A stretch of 64,000 bases of DNA from Rhodocyclaceae bacterium (GTDB lineage Bacteria; Pseudomonadota; Gammaproteobacteria; Burkholderiales; Rhodocyclaceae): positions 94,257-158,256 of the forward strand of contig JADKHX010000014.1 in NCBI GenBank assembly GCA_016721505.1, read 5' to 3'. Of the stretch, positions 24,085 to 32,924 are shown piece by piece. A program made the translations under genes and the position numbers. The notes below the pieces were generated by a model, which was given only the letters and a program-made list of their open reading frames with translations, made no database searches and had not been told where the DNA came from. The number at the start of each line of letters is the position of its first letter. Positions within the stretch are counted from its first letter, which is position 1.

Positions 24085-25692
24085 GTGATACCCAGCGTTT
24101 CACTGCATCTGCTGACGCAAGATAATTCCATTCCAGGAAATCGGAAAGACGGTTTTCGCTATCACCACTTATTGTTTGTAATCGTACTGACGCCAATTTA
24201 TCTTTGGTTTGAATTGGCTTTTGGTGTGCGCCTACTGGATGCAATGAGTGGTGCAATCGTGCTCAACGATTCCAGTGCGATTGAGCATTGGGGGCGTTTG
24301 ATTTCCGGCGCAGCGGTGGCCTTGCTACTGCTGTCGAGCTGGGTGCGCCAGTGCGAAAAGCAGGTGATCGGTTGGCCGGTGGCGCTGTCGGTCGGTTTTG
24401 GCATCATCGTGTTTTCGGTCATTGTGGCCTGGTGGGCACAGGGCAAAGTGCTGGATTTCTATGTCCAGCGTTCGCGTGAGCAAATCCCTATGGCGCTGGC
24501 TCTACTGTTTGGCACCTTGGCTATCGGTTATGTTTTATTTCGTTTGTGGTTGCGCTACGCCACCGAAACTCAGCGTGGTCGCTACATCTGGTTATCAGTC
24601 GGTGTAATGGCGATTTTGGCGATAGGTATCGGTCAGAATTTGTTGCTCAAGGGCAAGAGCGAAACCGCCATCGCGGTCTTGGGCACCGAGCGTCAAGCGA
24701 CGGCAACACTCACGGTGATTCGTCGCGCGCTGGTCAGTGATGCCTACCAACTTGATGATACTGAACACGATAACCGTGCCCTGCTCAGCCCAGAAGGCAA
24801 GGCTTACTTGGCCTTGTTTCCAGTATTTGGCCGCGTACTTGATCAAGAACGATTTGCCAATGATCGTTCGCGCTTGGTGGCCGAATTTATGTATTCCGAT
24901 TGGCAGCGAGATTACGGCGCCACTTCGTTTGCGGGTTACACCGACCTCGAAGCCGAGCTAAAGGCGATTTATGACGGCCCATATGCCGCTGGTAAGTCGG
25001 CTTACCAACTTGATGGTCGCCTGATTACTGCCGGGTTAAGTTTTGCTGCGTTTCAAAAACATCCAAGCGTCAGCAGACATTTACGTAACGGCATGGGTTG
25101 CTTTGACTGCGAGTTGGTAATGGGCATGAATCGTGAAAGTTTCGGGCGAGAGATATTCAAATGGACTCAGGCACACAACGTCAAGCAAGCGGTGGAAACC
25201 CTTGCCGATCCAAAGAGCTTTGAATCCGGTCGTTATGGCGAACGTGCCGCGCGCGTCTACTGGGCGCCGATATTGGCGCTGCTGTTCTCAATGGCCGGTG
25301 CCTTCATTCACGTATTCAAGTTGCTGGTAACGATTACGGCCTACTTTCACCGCCTGACCTTCAATCGAATTGATTCCGCAGATTCACCGCTGGCCAACGA
25401 AGTGATTACCAACAATAACCGCGTCACCGCCGCTGCAATTGTTGCGCTGGTGATGTTTGTCTATTTCGCGGACAACCGTATCACTGGCAATGCCGGCTAC
25501 ATAGCGATGCGTGAAAAAATGTGGTCGGAGAGCCCGATCATTGGTGCAATCGCCGCCCATTGGACAGTCAACGCGCAAGGTTTTGTCTATCCCTTTACAA
25601 AAAAAATTCGCCCACCGTGGCTAACTTTTAACGATGATCCGATTGCGGATATTCCCTATATCAACGAATGGCTCGCGGTGGACTACGAATGA
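24085..25692 (+). CDS. Polytopic membrane protein of unknown function
   Basis: 535 residues. About five hydrophobic helices fill the first 200 residues, a soluble region follows (about 205-400), and two more helices lie at about 400-425 and 448-468. The soluble region has a pair of cysteines in GMGCFDCELVMGM around residue 340. I recognise no family. It overlaps the next gene by 4 bp (ATGA), so the two are coupled. The topology suggests a periplasmic or cytoplasmic sensor-like domain held between membrane bundles, which is inference only. Confidence 0.85.
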   Translation: MIPSVSLHLLTQDNSIPGNRKDGFRYHHLLFVIVLTPIYLWFELAFGVRLLDAMSGAIVLNDSSAIEHWGRLISGAAVALLLLSSWVRQCEKQVIGWPVALSVGFGIIVFSVIVAWWAQGKVLDFYVQRSREQIPMALALLFGTLAIGYVLFRLWLRYATETQRGRYIWLSVGVMAILAIGIGQNLLLKGKSETAIAVLGTERQATATLTVIRRALVSDAYQLDDTEHDNRALLSPEGKAYLALFPVFGRVLDQERFANDRSRLVAEFMYSDWQRDYGATSFAGYTDLEAELKAIYDGPYAAGKSAYQLDGRLITAGLSFAAFQKHPSVSRHLRNGMGCFDCELVMGMNRESFGREIFKWTQAHNVKQAVETLADPKSFESGRYGERAARVYWAPILALLFSMAGAFIHVFKLLVTITAYFHRLTFNRIDSADSPLANEVITNNNRVTAAAIVALVMFVYFADNRITGNAGYIAMREKMWSESPIIGAIAAHWTVNAQGFVYPFTKKIRPPWLTFNDDPIADIPYINEWLAVDYE

Positions 25693-26081
25693 TCGGCTAT
25701 GTAACTGTTGGCACCAACGATTTGGCGCGTGCTACGACCTTCTATGACGCGTTATTTGCCACCATTAGCGGCAAGCGGGTGTTTGCCTCACCACAAGGCG
25801 TGGTGTGGAGCTTGTCGCGTATTTCGCCGGGCTTTGGCGTGTTCATTCCGTTCGACGGCAAACCAGCGACCAACTGCAATGGCAGCATGGTTGCACTGGC
25901 CATGCTGAGCAAAAAACATGTCGATGATTTTTATGCCAAGGCGATAAGCCTGGGCGCGATAGATGAAGGCCAACGCGATCACAATGCGCGTTTCTACATC
26001 AATTATTTTCGTGATTTGGATGGTAACAAGCTTGGCGCGTATTACATGGAAGAGCGGCGTACTAAGCGACGCCAAGGCTAG
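25689..26081 (+). CDS. VOC (glyoxalase/dioxygenase-fold) family protein
   Basis: 130 residues starting MIGYVTVGTNDLARATTFYD, the beta-alpha-beta unit of the vicinal oxygen chelate fold, and ending in the second unit (YINYFRDLDGNKLGAYYME). The start at 25689 overlaps the stop of the upstream membrane protein gene. Likely a metal-dependent lyase or isomerase of the lactoylglutathione-lyase-like group; substrate unknown. Confidence 0.88.
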   Translation: MIGYVTVGTNDLARATTFYDALFATISGKRVFASPQGVVWSLSRISPGFGVFIPFDGKPATNCNGSMVALAMLSKKHVDDFYAKAISLGAIDEGQRDHNARFYINYFRDLDGNKLGAYYMEERRTKRRQG

Positions 26082-26090
26082 CCCACCAAG

Positions 26091-26846
26091 CTACAAATTA
26101 CACAAGGTCATTTCAAACGCAATTTCCGCGTCGACTTGCTTGGGTCGCTGTTCCATATCGGCGGCAAGAAAACGGATATTGATGGCAAATTTGCCAGCGG
26201 AAATTTCGGGCACCACTGAATCGCTGGCATCCAAGCGCAAGCGCACCAATTGCGCGTTGCGGCCGCCGAGCATGAGCTGAAAAGCGCCCTTGCTGGCGTT
26301 CAATCGCTCGGGGCGACCCGAAGCGCGCAGTAGGCGCAGGACGATGGCCAAGGCGGCGCGTATCGAGAGCATGGGTTTGAGCCAAACATCAATGTCGTGG
26401 CGGCGCAGCACCGAGTCTTTGTGCAGCCAGTGGTGATAACCAGGTAGATCAAATTCACAAACCCCGCCAGGTATTCCGGCACGATTTTTTATCGCCATCA
26501 GCCATTCGTTTTCACGCAAGTAATGGCCGATCTTGCCGTGCATTGAAAGCAATACGGTTGAAGCTTGTTCAATTTCGTAAAGCGCCCCGTTGAGCGCATC
26601 TTCAGAAATATCCGGATTGTTGCGAAACGACAAAAGGATTTGACGCTGGCGTTCGAGCTCTTGCACCAGATCAAATTTCAAGTCGGCGCGACTGGCGACT
26701 TCCAAAATCTCGAACAAGATGTTGAGCGCCACATGGTGCTCCATGGGATGCTCTTGGTTGGCGAAGTAGGTGACTTTGTCGAACAGATCCTCCAGGCGCA
26801 AAAGGGTGCGCACACGTTCGCTGAGAGGATATTCGTAAGTAATCAC
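26091..26846 (-). CDS. zapD: Cell division protein ZapD (DUF1342)
   Basis: Cytoplasmic FtsZ-crosslinking protein. 251 residues. The N-terminal MITYEYPLSERVRTLLRLED and the middle motif PGGVCEFDLPGYHHWLH are signatures of ZapD. It lies downstream of coaE with a 51-bp gap, a pairing common in Betaproteobacteria and Gammaproteobacteria. Confidence 0.95.
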   Translation of the reverse strand: MITYEYPLSERVRTLLRLEDLFDKVTYFANQEHPMEHHVALNILFEILEVASRADLKFDLVQELERQRQILLSFRNNPDISEDALNGALYEIEQASTVLLSMHGKIGHYLRENEWLMAIKNRAGIPGGVCEFDLPGYHHWLHKDSVLRRHDIDVWLKPMLSIRAALAIVLRLLRASGRPERLNASKGAFQLMLGGRNAQLVRLRLDASDSVVPEISAGKFAINIRFLAADMEQRPKQVDAEIAFEMTLCNL

Positions 26847-26897
26847 ACGTCGGCCTGAGCTAAATTTTTGGAATTGTCACCCATGCATGGCCAAAGC

Positions 26898-27668
26898 TCA
26901 ATCTTTTGTCGGGAAACTCCCTCTATTCGCACGATATGTCGCGTCCAGCGCCGCTACGCGCTGTTGTAGCTGCGCTAAGCTTCCATCGTTATCAATCACA
27001 TCGTCCGCCGCCGCGAGACGTTGCGCGCGCGTTGCCTGGCTCGCTAGCACGCGCAATACTTCGTCACGCGACATCGCACTACGAGCCATGGTGCGAGTGA
27101 TTTGGGTTTCTTCCGGGCAGTCAATTACCAGTACCCGGTTAACTCGCTCGCGATAGTTTTTTGATTCGACTAACAAGGGCACAACCAGAACCACATACGG
27201 CGTGTCATCACACGCAACGGCGCAGAGCGCGTCTTTTGCGCGACCGCCTTGTTGCATGGTTGTTTTTGTTTTTGTAGTTGTTTCATCAGCACCAACTGAC
27301 GAGTCGAGCGAGTTGGTGCTGACCATACGCTGTCGCGCGAGCTCAACTCGGCGCTGGCTGGTTTCGCGTATCAACGGATGCAAAATGGCTTCAAGTTGCA
27401 GCCGTGCGGCAGGCTCGGTGAATACCCGTTGGCGCATAGCGATGCGATTCAACGCGCCTTCCGCGGTCAGCATGGCGGAACCAAAGGTCGCCAATATCGC
27501 CGGCATCGCCGCGCCGCCTGCGGCTGTTAATTCATGCGAAATAGCATCAGTGTCGACCACCGTGACACCCAGCGCGGCAAAGCAATCCGCAGCAGCGCTC
27601 TTGCCACTGCCGATGCCGCCAGTCAGACCAATCACCGGCGCGGCTGGCGTAGGCGATTCGATGCTCAC
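26898..27668 (-). CDS. coaE: Dephospho-CoA kinase with an unusual internal insert
   Basis: Last step of CoA synthesis, phosphorylating dephospho-CoA with ATP. P-loop GLTGGIGSGKSAAADCF (residues 14 on) and VDTDAISHEL are typical. At 256 residues it is about 45-50 longer than the family. The extra part, residues about 113-154, begins MVSTNSLDSSVGADETTTK and is partly encoded by two inverted copies (E1, E2) of the dispersed element. It falls after the HPLIRE motif and before VVLVVPLLVESKNY, so the fold may tolerate it as a loop. Overlaps the SPOR gene by 4 bp. Confidence 0.93.
   Translation of the reverse strand: MSIESPTPAAPVIGLTGGIGSGKSAAADCFAALGVTVVDTDAISHELTAAGGAAMPAILATFGSAMLTAEGALNRIAMRQRVFTEPAARLQLEAILHPLIRETSQRRVELARQRMVSTNSLDSSVGADETTTKTKTTMQQGGRAKDALCAVACDDTPYVVLVVPLLVESKNYRERVNRVLVIDCPEETQITRTMARSAMSRDEVLRVLASQATRAQRLAAADDVIDNDGSLAQLQQRVAALDATYRANRGSFPTKD
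27286..27300 (-). repeat. Dispersed element, half copy E1 (inside coaE)
   Basis: Minus strand GTCAGTTGGTGCTGA, the conserved 5' half only. It is translated as SSVGAD in CoaE. It faces copy E2 head to head with a 7-bp gap, so the two could pair as a hairpin in the transcript. Confidence 0.75.
27308..27333 (+). repeat. 26-bp dispersed element, copy E2 (inside coaE)
   Basis: Plus strand GCGAGTTGGTGCTG, ACCA, TACGCTGT, with three mismatches to the consensus. It is translated from the complement as QRMVSTN in CoaE. Confidence 0.75.
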
Positions 27669-28330
27669 GGCGTGCCGTTACCGGCTTCGCAGGCCGCAGC
27701 TGTCAGCGCATGGGGTGCAAGCAAATCCTTAGTACGCGATTCAAAATCCTTGGCCGGGCCGCTAATATCGAGCAGTGATTTCGCCTCACGCTCACGCGGC
27801 AACACGCGCGCCGTGCGTAGGGTTTTGCTTTGCGTGGCGAGATATTTTTTGGCTGCTGCTTCATCGGCGAACTTCGCAATCAGAATCACAAACGGCCCGC
27901 CGGTCGGGCCGCTACTGGTATCCTCGATTAACTTCAAATCGGTATATTTCGCCGCGATCAATTCGGCCTTTTTCTTGTCGGCCTGCGCGGTCGTTGCCAG
28001 CGCCGGAATGCCCACCCAATATTCAGTTGCCGCTTCGATGGTGGTCAACGCCACTTTCCAATCACTCTTGCCACCGAGCGCCGCGTCCAGTTCAATCTTC
28101 AGTGCCTCGGCAGCCAGCGGGCTGGCAAATCCGCTGATGCGCTGACAGGTCACGCTGATGGGTGGCGGCGGTGGTTCGCGCAGCAGTTGGATCGCTTCAG
28201 GGTGCAATTGACTGCTCATTCGTTGCGGCTCGCGACCGCTCTGCGCTTCTCCAAAATAGCCCAATGTCCAAGCCAGCGCGACCAAGTTGGCCATCAACAG
28301 AAACAGAAAAATAGTTCGCATAAGGGGCAA
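27665..28330 (-). CDS. SPOR-domain membrane protein
   Basis: 221 residues: one N-terminal transmembrane segment (MRTIFLFLLMANLVALAW; the start could also be the ATG nine bases further in), a proline-rich stretch (PPPPPIS), then about 75 residues resembling a SPOR domain (GGPFVILIAKFADEAAAKKY). SPOR domains bind denuded glycans at division sites. It is next to coaE and near coaX and birA, an arrangement often seen in Betaproteobacteria. Confidence 0.82.
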   Translation of the reverse strand: MPLMRTIFLFLLMANLVALAWTLGYFGEAQSGREPQRMSSQLHPEAIQLLREPPPPPISVTCQRISGFASPLAAEALKIELDAALGGKSDWKVALTTIEAATEYWVGIPALATTAQADKKKAELIAAKYTDLKLIEDTSSGPTGGPFVILIAKFADEAAAKKYLATQSKTLRTARVLPREREAKSLLDISGPAKDFESRTKDLLAPHALTAAACEAGNGTP

Positions 28331-28332
28331 GC

Positions 28333-29241
28333 TTAAATGGAGGTCGTTTTCGCAAATGCGGCAAGCGCGGCGTCGGCAATCTCATCACCCCATTCCTGCA
28401 CAAAATGCCCCGCGACCGGGTGGATAAACGGCTCGGGGCAATTCTTAATCAAGGTGCGTAAATAATGCATCACCGGCAGACCGAGCACCGGATCGGTCGC
28501 GCCAATGGCCATGAAACTTTGCCCGCGCCATTCATTGCGCCACCAGTCGCGCGCCGCGCGCGAGATCGCCGCGCCATCGGCATCCACGTTATCGGGAACC
28601 AGATTGGGAAAACGTCGCACGCCGGCTTTGTAACGCACATCGGGATACGGCGCGCCATACGCAGCAGCCTCTGCAGCACTCAGCTGCGGACAGCTACGCC
28701 CCATCAATTTCGCCACATCCAAATCCGGCTGGCTATTGGCATAAGCGCGCCATTGTAAAAAGCCCTCGCCGAGCGAAACATCACCTGTACCAAGGCCAGT
28801 GTTCATCACCAACAGCCGCGCATAACGCCGCGGTGCAGCCATCGGCAAAGTCAATCCAAGCAAGCCGCCCCAGTCCTGTACTACCAAAGTGATATTGCGC
28901 AAATCCAATTTTTCAACGAAGGCCAAGAGCGTTTCGCGATGCTGGGTGAAGCTGTAAAAACTTTCATCCACCGGTTTGTCAGAGCGACCAAAACCAAACA
29001 CATCCGGTGCGATAACCCGGCTGCCGGTAGCGATAAATTTCGGAATCATTTTGCGATACAAATAGCTCCACGTCGGCTGACCATGCAGACACAAAAAAAC
29101 TTGTTCGGCATCAGCCGCGCCTTCATCAAGATAGTGCAAGCGCAATCCGTCGAAGCCCGGCAAATCGTCGATGTAATGCGGCGCAAATGGAAAGCCGGGC
29201 AGGTTTTCAAATCGCTCATCGGGCGTGCGCAAAATTTCCAT
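28333..29241 (-). CDS. Haloalkane dehalogenase, HLD-I type
   Basis: Alpha/beta hydrolase that cleaves carbon-halogen bonds with water. I start at MEILRTPDERFENLPGF (29239-29241), the family N-terminus; 302 residues. The catalytic pentad of the DhlA-like subfamily can be traced: nucleophile Asp123 and halide-binding Trp124 in VVQDWGGLLG, Trp164 in FLQWRAY, Asp250 in GATDPVLG and His279 in AGHFVQEW; HGQPTWSY (53-60) forms the oxyanion hole. Actual substrate is unknown. It sits between coaX and the SPOR gene. Confidence 0.92.
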   Translation of the reverse strand: MEILRTPDERFENLPGFPFAPHYIDDLPGFDGLRLHYLDEGAADAEQVFLCLHGQPTWSYLYRKMIPKFIATGSRVIAPDVFGFGRSDKPVDESFYSFTQHRETLLAFVEKLDLRNITLVVQDWGGLLGLTLPMAAPRRYARLLVMNTGLGTGDVSLGEGFLQWRAYANSQPDLDVAKLMGRSCPQLSAAEAAAYGAPYPDVRYKAGVRRFPNLVPDNVDADGAAISRAARDWWRNEWRGQSFMAIGATDPVLGLPVMHYLRTLIKNCPEPFIHPVAGHFVQEWGDEIADAALAAFAKTTSI

Positions 29242-29278
29242 GGCTTTATCTTTCACTTGTACGTTTTTCTATGTGCCA

Positions 29279-30013
29279 TTAGTTTAACGTTGCACCGAAG
29301 TGGCCATAGCGCGCCAAACCTTCGAGCACCAAGTTGCCAACCTGGCGACTCGGCGCTTTCAAATGCGGCAGCAAAACATCCGCCGCGCCGCCCGACACCA
29401 AACACAAATTATTGCCATCGGGCGAGCCGACAAAAGCTTGAGTCGCGATGCGTTCAATCGCGCCCAGTGTCGCCTGTATTGCGCCACTACTTATCGCGTC
29501 GTCAGTGTTGCGTGGCAAAGCGGCGAAGTTGCCCGCCGCTAGTGGCAAACCTGCCGTGCCCTTGGCCAGCGCGGCGCGCATCAGGTCAAGGCCGGGCAAA
29601 ATCACGCCGCCGCAAAAATTACCGTTAGCGTCAAGCGTGTCGATCGTCGTCGCGGTGCCGCTCATTACCACCACGGCGTTGCCCGTGTGTAGCCCACGCG
29701 CGCCGATCAGCGCCGCCCAGCGGTCGACGCCCAATTGCGTTGGCTGAGCGTAGCCATTTTGCACACCGCAAGCTGACGCTGTGCTGGCAAACCAATGCGG
29801 CGTTAGTCCCAGTTCCTTGGCAAAATCATTGAGCGTTGCAGCGACCTGCGGCCCAGCGACATTGCAAATGATGATTCGCTGCGGCGGCTGCGGCAACAGT
29901 GCGCGCAATTGCTTAAGCTCAGCGTAATTCAATGCACCCTGAACCAGCCATTGACCGTCGCCAAACAGTCCGTATTTCAAGCGCGAATTTCCGGCATCAA
30001 GACAAAGCATCAT
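29279..30013 (-). CDS. coaX: Type III pantothenate kinase
   Basis: Phosphorylates pantothenate, first step of CoA synthesis. Start chosen at the ATG at 30011-30013 (MMLCLDAGNSRLKYGLF), which holds the phosphate-binding DxGNSxxK; the longer in-frame extension overlaps birA. 244 residues. PTQLGVDRWAALIGA and GVILPGLDLMRAAL are typical. It is 6 bp after birA, and with coaE it gives two CoA genes within 3 kb. Confidence 0.95.
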   Translation of the reverse strand: MMLCLDAGNSRLKYGLFGDGQWLVQGALNYAELKQLRALLPQPPQRIIICNVAGPQVAATLNDFAKELGLTPHWFASTASACGVQNGYAQPTQLGVDRWAALIGARGLHTGNAVVVMSGTATTIDTLDANGNFCGGVILPGLDLMRAALAKGTAGLPLAAGNFAALPRNTDDAISSGAIQATLGAIERIATQAFVGSPDGNNLCLVSGGAADVLLPHLKAPSRQVGNLVLEGLARYGHFGATLN

Positions 30014-30018
30014 GGCGC

Positions 30019-30858
30019 TTATCTTATTGGTCTTAGTGAAACTTCGCCGGAAAGCAAGTGTTGAATTTTTCCATCGACTTCCAAGCGTAACGCGCCGTCC
30101 GTATTCACGCCACGACAAATCCCGTCAAGCGGCGCAGCGAATTCCGAGAGTATGCGCACGGCTTTATCGGCATACGCATCGTGCGCCATCCATTGCGCTT
30201 GCAAGCTGGCAAAGCCGCCACGGGTGAATTGTTCCAGCGTGTCGCGTAGCGCGATCAGCAAGGCGGCCAGCACCGTATTCGGGTCAACTTCAGTATCACG
30301 CATTAACCCCACATCACTCACCGCCGCTGATTGTGCACGTAATTCATCAGGCATCGCCGCCGGCAAGCGCAGATTGATTCCGCAGCCGATCACGGCGACA
30401 TTGCTGCCATGGGTCGCACCCGGTAATAGCTCCACCAAAATTCCGCCGAGCTTGCGTCCATCCAACAAAATATCGTTCGGCCACTTGAGCTGGGCTGGCA
30501 TAAAGGACGGCGTGTCGCCAGCACCAACTGACGATACTTTCTCAAGCGCACGCGCCACCGCCAACCCCGCCGCCAGCGACAAACCAGCCGGCTGCACACC
30601 GTGCGGCAAGCGCCACAGCAAGGAAAACGTCAAGCTGTCGCCGACCGCCGAAATCCACGCCCGCCCGCGCCGCCCACGCCCCGCATTTTGCGCTCGCGCC
30701 ACCACCACCGAGCCGCTTGCCGCGCCGGTTTCTGCGCGCGCCAGCAACACCGAATTAGTCGAATCGCATTGCTCAAGCAAATCGATATCGAAATGGCAGG
30801 CGCGCTGGCCGAGTGCGGCAACCAAAGCGACAAGATTGAGTTCAAGGCGTGGCGGCAT
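30019..30858 (-). CDS. birA: Biotin-[acetyl-CoA-carboxylase] ligase BirA
   Basis: Attaches biotin to the carboxyl carrier protein. I start at MPPRLELNLVALVAALG (30856-30858); longer in-frame starts exist upstream. 279 residues, no N-terminal DNA-binding domain evident. Active-site motifs: VVARAQNAGRGRRGRAW, LKWPNDILLDGRKLGGIL and GCGINL. Just before LKWPND, the residues SSVGAGDTPSFMP are encoded by copy F of the dispersed element and lengthen the usual loop by about 8-9 residues. Confidence 0.95.
   Translation of the reverse strand: MPPRLELNLVALVAALGQRACHFDIDLLEQCDSTNSVLLARAETGAASGSVVVARAQNAGRGRRGRAWISAVGDSLTFSLLWRLPHGVQPAGLSLAAGLAVARALEKVSSVGAGDTPSFMPAQLKWPNDILLDGRKLGGILVELLPGATHGSNVAVIGCGINLRLPAAMPDELRAQSAAVSDVGLMRDTEVDPNTVLAALLIALRDTLEQFTRGGFASLQAQWMAHDAYADKAVRILSEFAAPLDGICRGVNTDGALRLEVDGKIQHLLSGEVSLRPIR
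30507..30532 (-). repeat. 26-bp dispersed element, copy F (inside birA)
   Basis: Minus strand, the coding orientation: GTCAGTTGGTGCTG, GCGA, CACGCCGT, an exact match to the consensus. Translated as SVGAGDTPS in a loop before the ATP and biotin-binding KWPND motif. Confidence 0.88.
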
Positions 30859-30970
30859 AGTCGCAACCTGTGTAAAACTCAATTTTATGCTGCGGCTAGG
30901 AAAACTCATTGGGCATTTATCGCGTTGCCGTGTTTGAATATACCCATCGCTAACACGCCAAGGATTCAGC

Positions 30971-32848
30971 ATGAGTTCTCAATCGCATTTACTCGGCACG
31001 CGTCGTTTTCTGCCTTTGTTCATCACACAACTACTAGGCGCGCTCAATGACAACGTGCTCAAGAACGCGATGGTGGTGTTGCTCACATTTCAAGCCACCA
31101 CCTGGACCACCATCAAGCCGGAACTATTAGGAATTTTGGCCGGTGGAATTTTCATTTTTCCGTTCTTTTTGTTTTCCGCCACCGCCGGACAATTGGCGGA
31201 TAAATACGACAAAGCCAAGCTCGCACAAATCGTCAAGTTGCTCGAAATCGCGATTGTCTGTGTCGCTGGAACTGGATTTGCAACACACAATATCGACATC
31301 TTGTTCGTCAGTATTTTTCTGCTTGGCGTGCATTCAACTTTGTTTGGCCCGGTCAAATATGCGATCTTGCCGCAGCATCTGAAGTCAGATGAACTTATCG
31401 GCGGTAATGCGCTAATTGAAGCTGGCACCTTTATCGCCATCCTCGGCGGCACCCTGCTTGGCGGGCTATTGGCGGGTGCCGAGGGTGGCACCAATTGGAT
31501 CACCGGCGTTGGCTTTTGCATCGCCGTGGTCGGCTATTTTTCGGCGCGAAAAATCCCCACTGCACCCGCGCCCGCGCCGGATTTGAAAATCAGCGCCAAC
31601 ATCGCCGTCGAGACCTGGCGCAATATTCAATTTGCCCGCACTGACCAAACCATTTTTCTTTCCATCATGGGTATCTCGTGGTTTTGGCTATTCGGCTCAA
31701 TTTTTCTCGGCCAGTTTCCCTCCTACACCAAAGGTGTTTTAGGCGGCAGCGAAACTGCCGTCACCTTGCTGCTGGCCACCTTTACTTTCGGTATTGGCAT
31801 CGGTTCGCTGTTGTGCGAAAAAATGTCCGCCGGACGGGTGGAAATCGGGCTGGTACCCTTTGGCTCCATCGGCCTGACGCTGTTCGCACTCGACCTTGCT
31901 TTTGCTTCGCCCGCCGCAATTAGCCACGAGGCGATGGGCGCAATCGCGCTATTGGGGCTGGCTTCCACTTGGCACGTATTGTTCGATCTGGCCATGATAG
32001 GAATCTTCGGCGGCTTTTTTATCGTGCCGCTCTACGCATTAGTGCAGCAACGTTCCGACCCTGAATTTGGTGCGCGCATCATCGCCGCCAACAACATCGT
32101 CAACGCGCTCTTCATGGTAGTCGGCGCTGGCGCAGCGGCGGGCATGCTCTCGGCGGGTTTGACCATCCCCATGCTGTTTGGCGTGGTCGCCGTATGCAAT
32201 GCCGTTGTGGCTATTTTCATCTACAAACTAATCCCCGAATTCCTGTTGCGCTTCATCATCTGGATGCTCATTCACACCGTCTATCGACTGCGCGTAGTCA
32301 AGCTCGACGACATCCCCGAACAAGGCGCCGCAGTCATCGTTTGCAATCACGTCAGCTTCGTCGATGCACTAGTCGTGCTGGCTGCCTCGCCACGGCCGAT
32401 TCGCTTCGTAATGGACAAAGATATTTTCCGCTGGCCGATACTCAGTTTTGTTTTTAGATCCAGCAAAGCCATCCCGATAGCCTCAGCCAAAGCCGACCCC
32501 GAGCTAATGGAAAAAGCCTTCGCCGAAATCGCGCTAGCGCTGGACGCAGGCGACTTAATCGCCATCTTCCCCGAAGGAAAAATCACCTACGACGGCAATA
32601 TCAATCCCTTCCGCCCGGGCATCACCCGCATCCTGGCGCGCAACCCGGTTCCTGTCGTACCGATGGCATTACGCGGCCTATGGGGCAGCTTTTTCTCGCG
32701 CGTCGAAGGCGCCGCGATGAAGAAATTTTTCCGCCGAGGGATTTTTACCAAAATCGAATTGGTGAGCGGCAAAGTGGTCGCTGCAAATGAGGCGACACCG
32801 GAGCGATTGCAGATGGAGGTGACTGCGTTGCGCGGGGAATGGAAGTAA
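30971..32848 (+). CDS. MFS lysophospholipid transporter fused to PlsC-type acyltransferase
   Basis: 625 residues. Residues 1 to about 410 are a major-facilitator domain resembling LplT (start FLPLFITQLLGALNDNVLKN; GVHSTLFGPVKYAILPQ). Residues about 430-625 are a PlsC acyltransferase with the catalytic NHVSFVD (His460, Asp465) and the FPEGKITYDG block near 531. The E. coli Aas enzyme also has an acyl-ACP ligase; that part is not here. Likely role: import of lysophospholipid across the inner membrane and re-acylation. It diverges from birA; the dispersed element, copy G, follows 3 bp after its stop. Confidence 0.93.
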   Translation: MSSQSHLLGTRRFLPLFITQLLGALNDNVLKNAMVVLLTFQATTWTTIKPELLGILAGGIFIFPFFLFSATAGQLADKYDKAKLAQIVKLLEIAIVCVAGTGFATHNIDILFVSIFLLGVHSTLFGPVKYAILPQHLKSDELIGGNALIEAGTFIAILGGTLLGGLLAGAEGGTNWITGVGFCIAVVGYFSARKIPTAPAPAPDLKISANIAVETWRNIQFARTDQTIFLSIMGISWFWLFGSIFLGQFPSYTKGVLGGSETAVTLLLATFTFGIGIGSLLCEKMSAGRVEIGLVPFGSIGLTLFALDLAFASPAAISHEAMGAIALLGLASTWHVLFDLAMIGIFGGFFIVPLYALVQQRSDPEFGARIIAANNIVNALFMVVGAGAAAGMLSAGLTIPMLFGVVAVCNAVVAIFIYKLIPEFLLRFIIWMLIHTVYRLRVVKLDDIPEQGAAVIVCNHVSFVDALVVLAASPRPIRFVMDKDIFRWPILSFVFRSSKAIPIASAKADPELMEKAFAEIALALDAGDLIAIFPEGKITYDGNINPFRPGITRILARNPVPVVPMALRGLWGSFFSRVEGAAMKKFFRRGIFTKIELVSGKVVAANEATPERLQMEVTALRGEWK

Positions 32849-32851
32849 CAA

Positions 32852-32877
32852 GTCAGTTGGTGCTGGCCACACGCCGT
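32852..32877 (+). repeat. 26-bp dispersed element, copy G (after the MFS-PlsC gene)
   Basis: Plus strand GTCAGTTGGTGCTG, GCCA, CACGCCGT, an exact match apart from the variable hinge. It begins 3 bp after the stop codon. Intergenic, not translated. Confidence 0.88.
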
Positions 32878-32924
32878 TGAAGTATATTTATGTTCAACAT
32901 TCACGCTAATGCCAGCAGTTTCAG

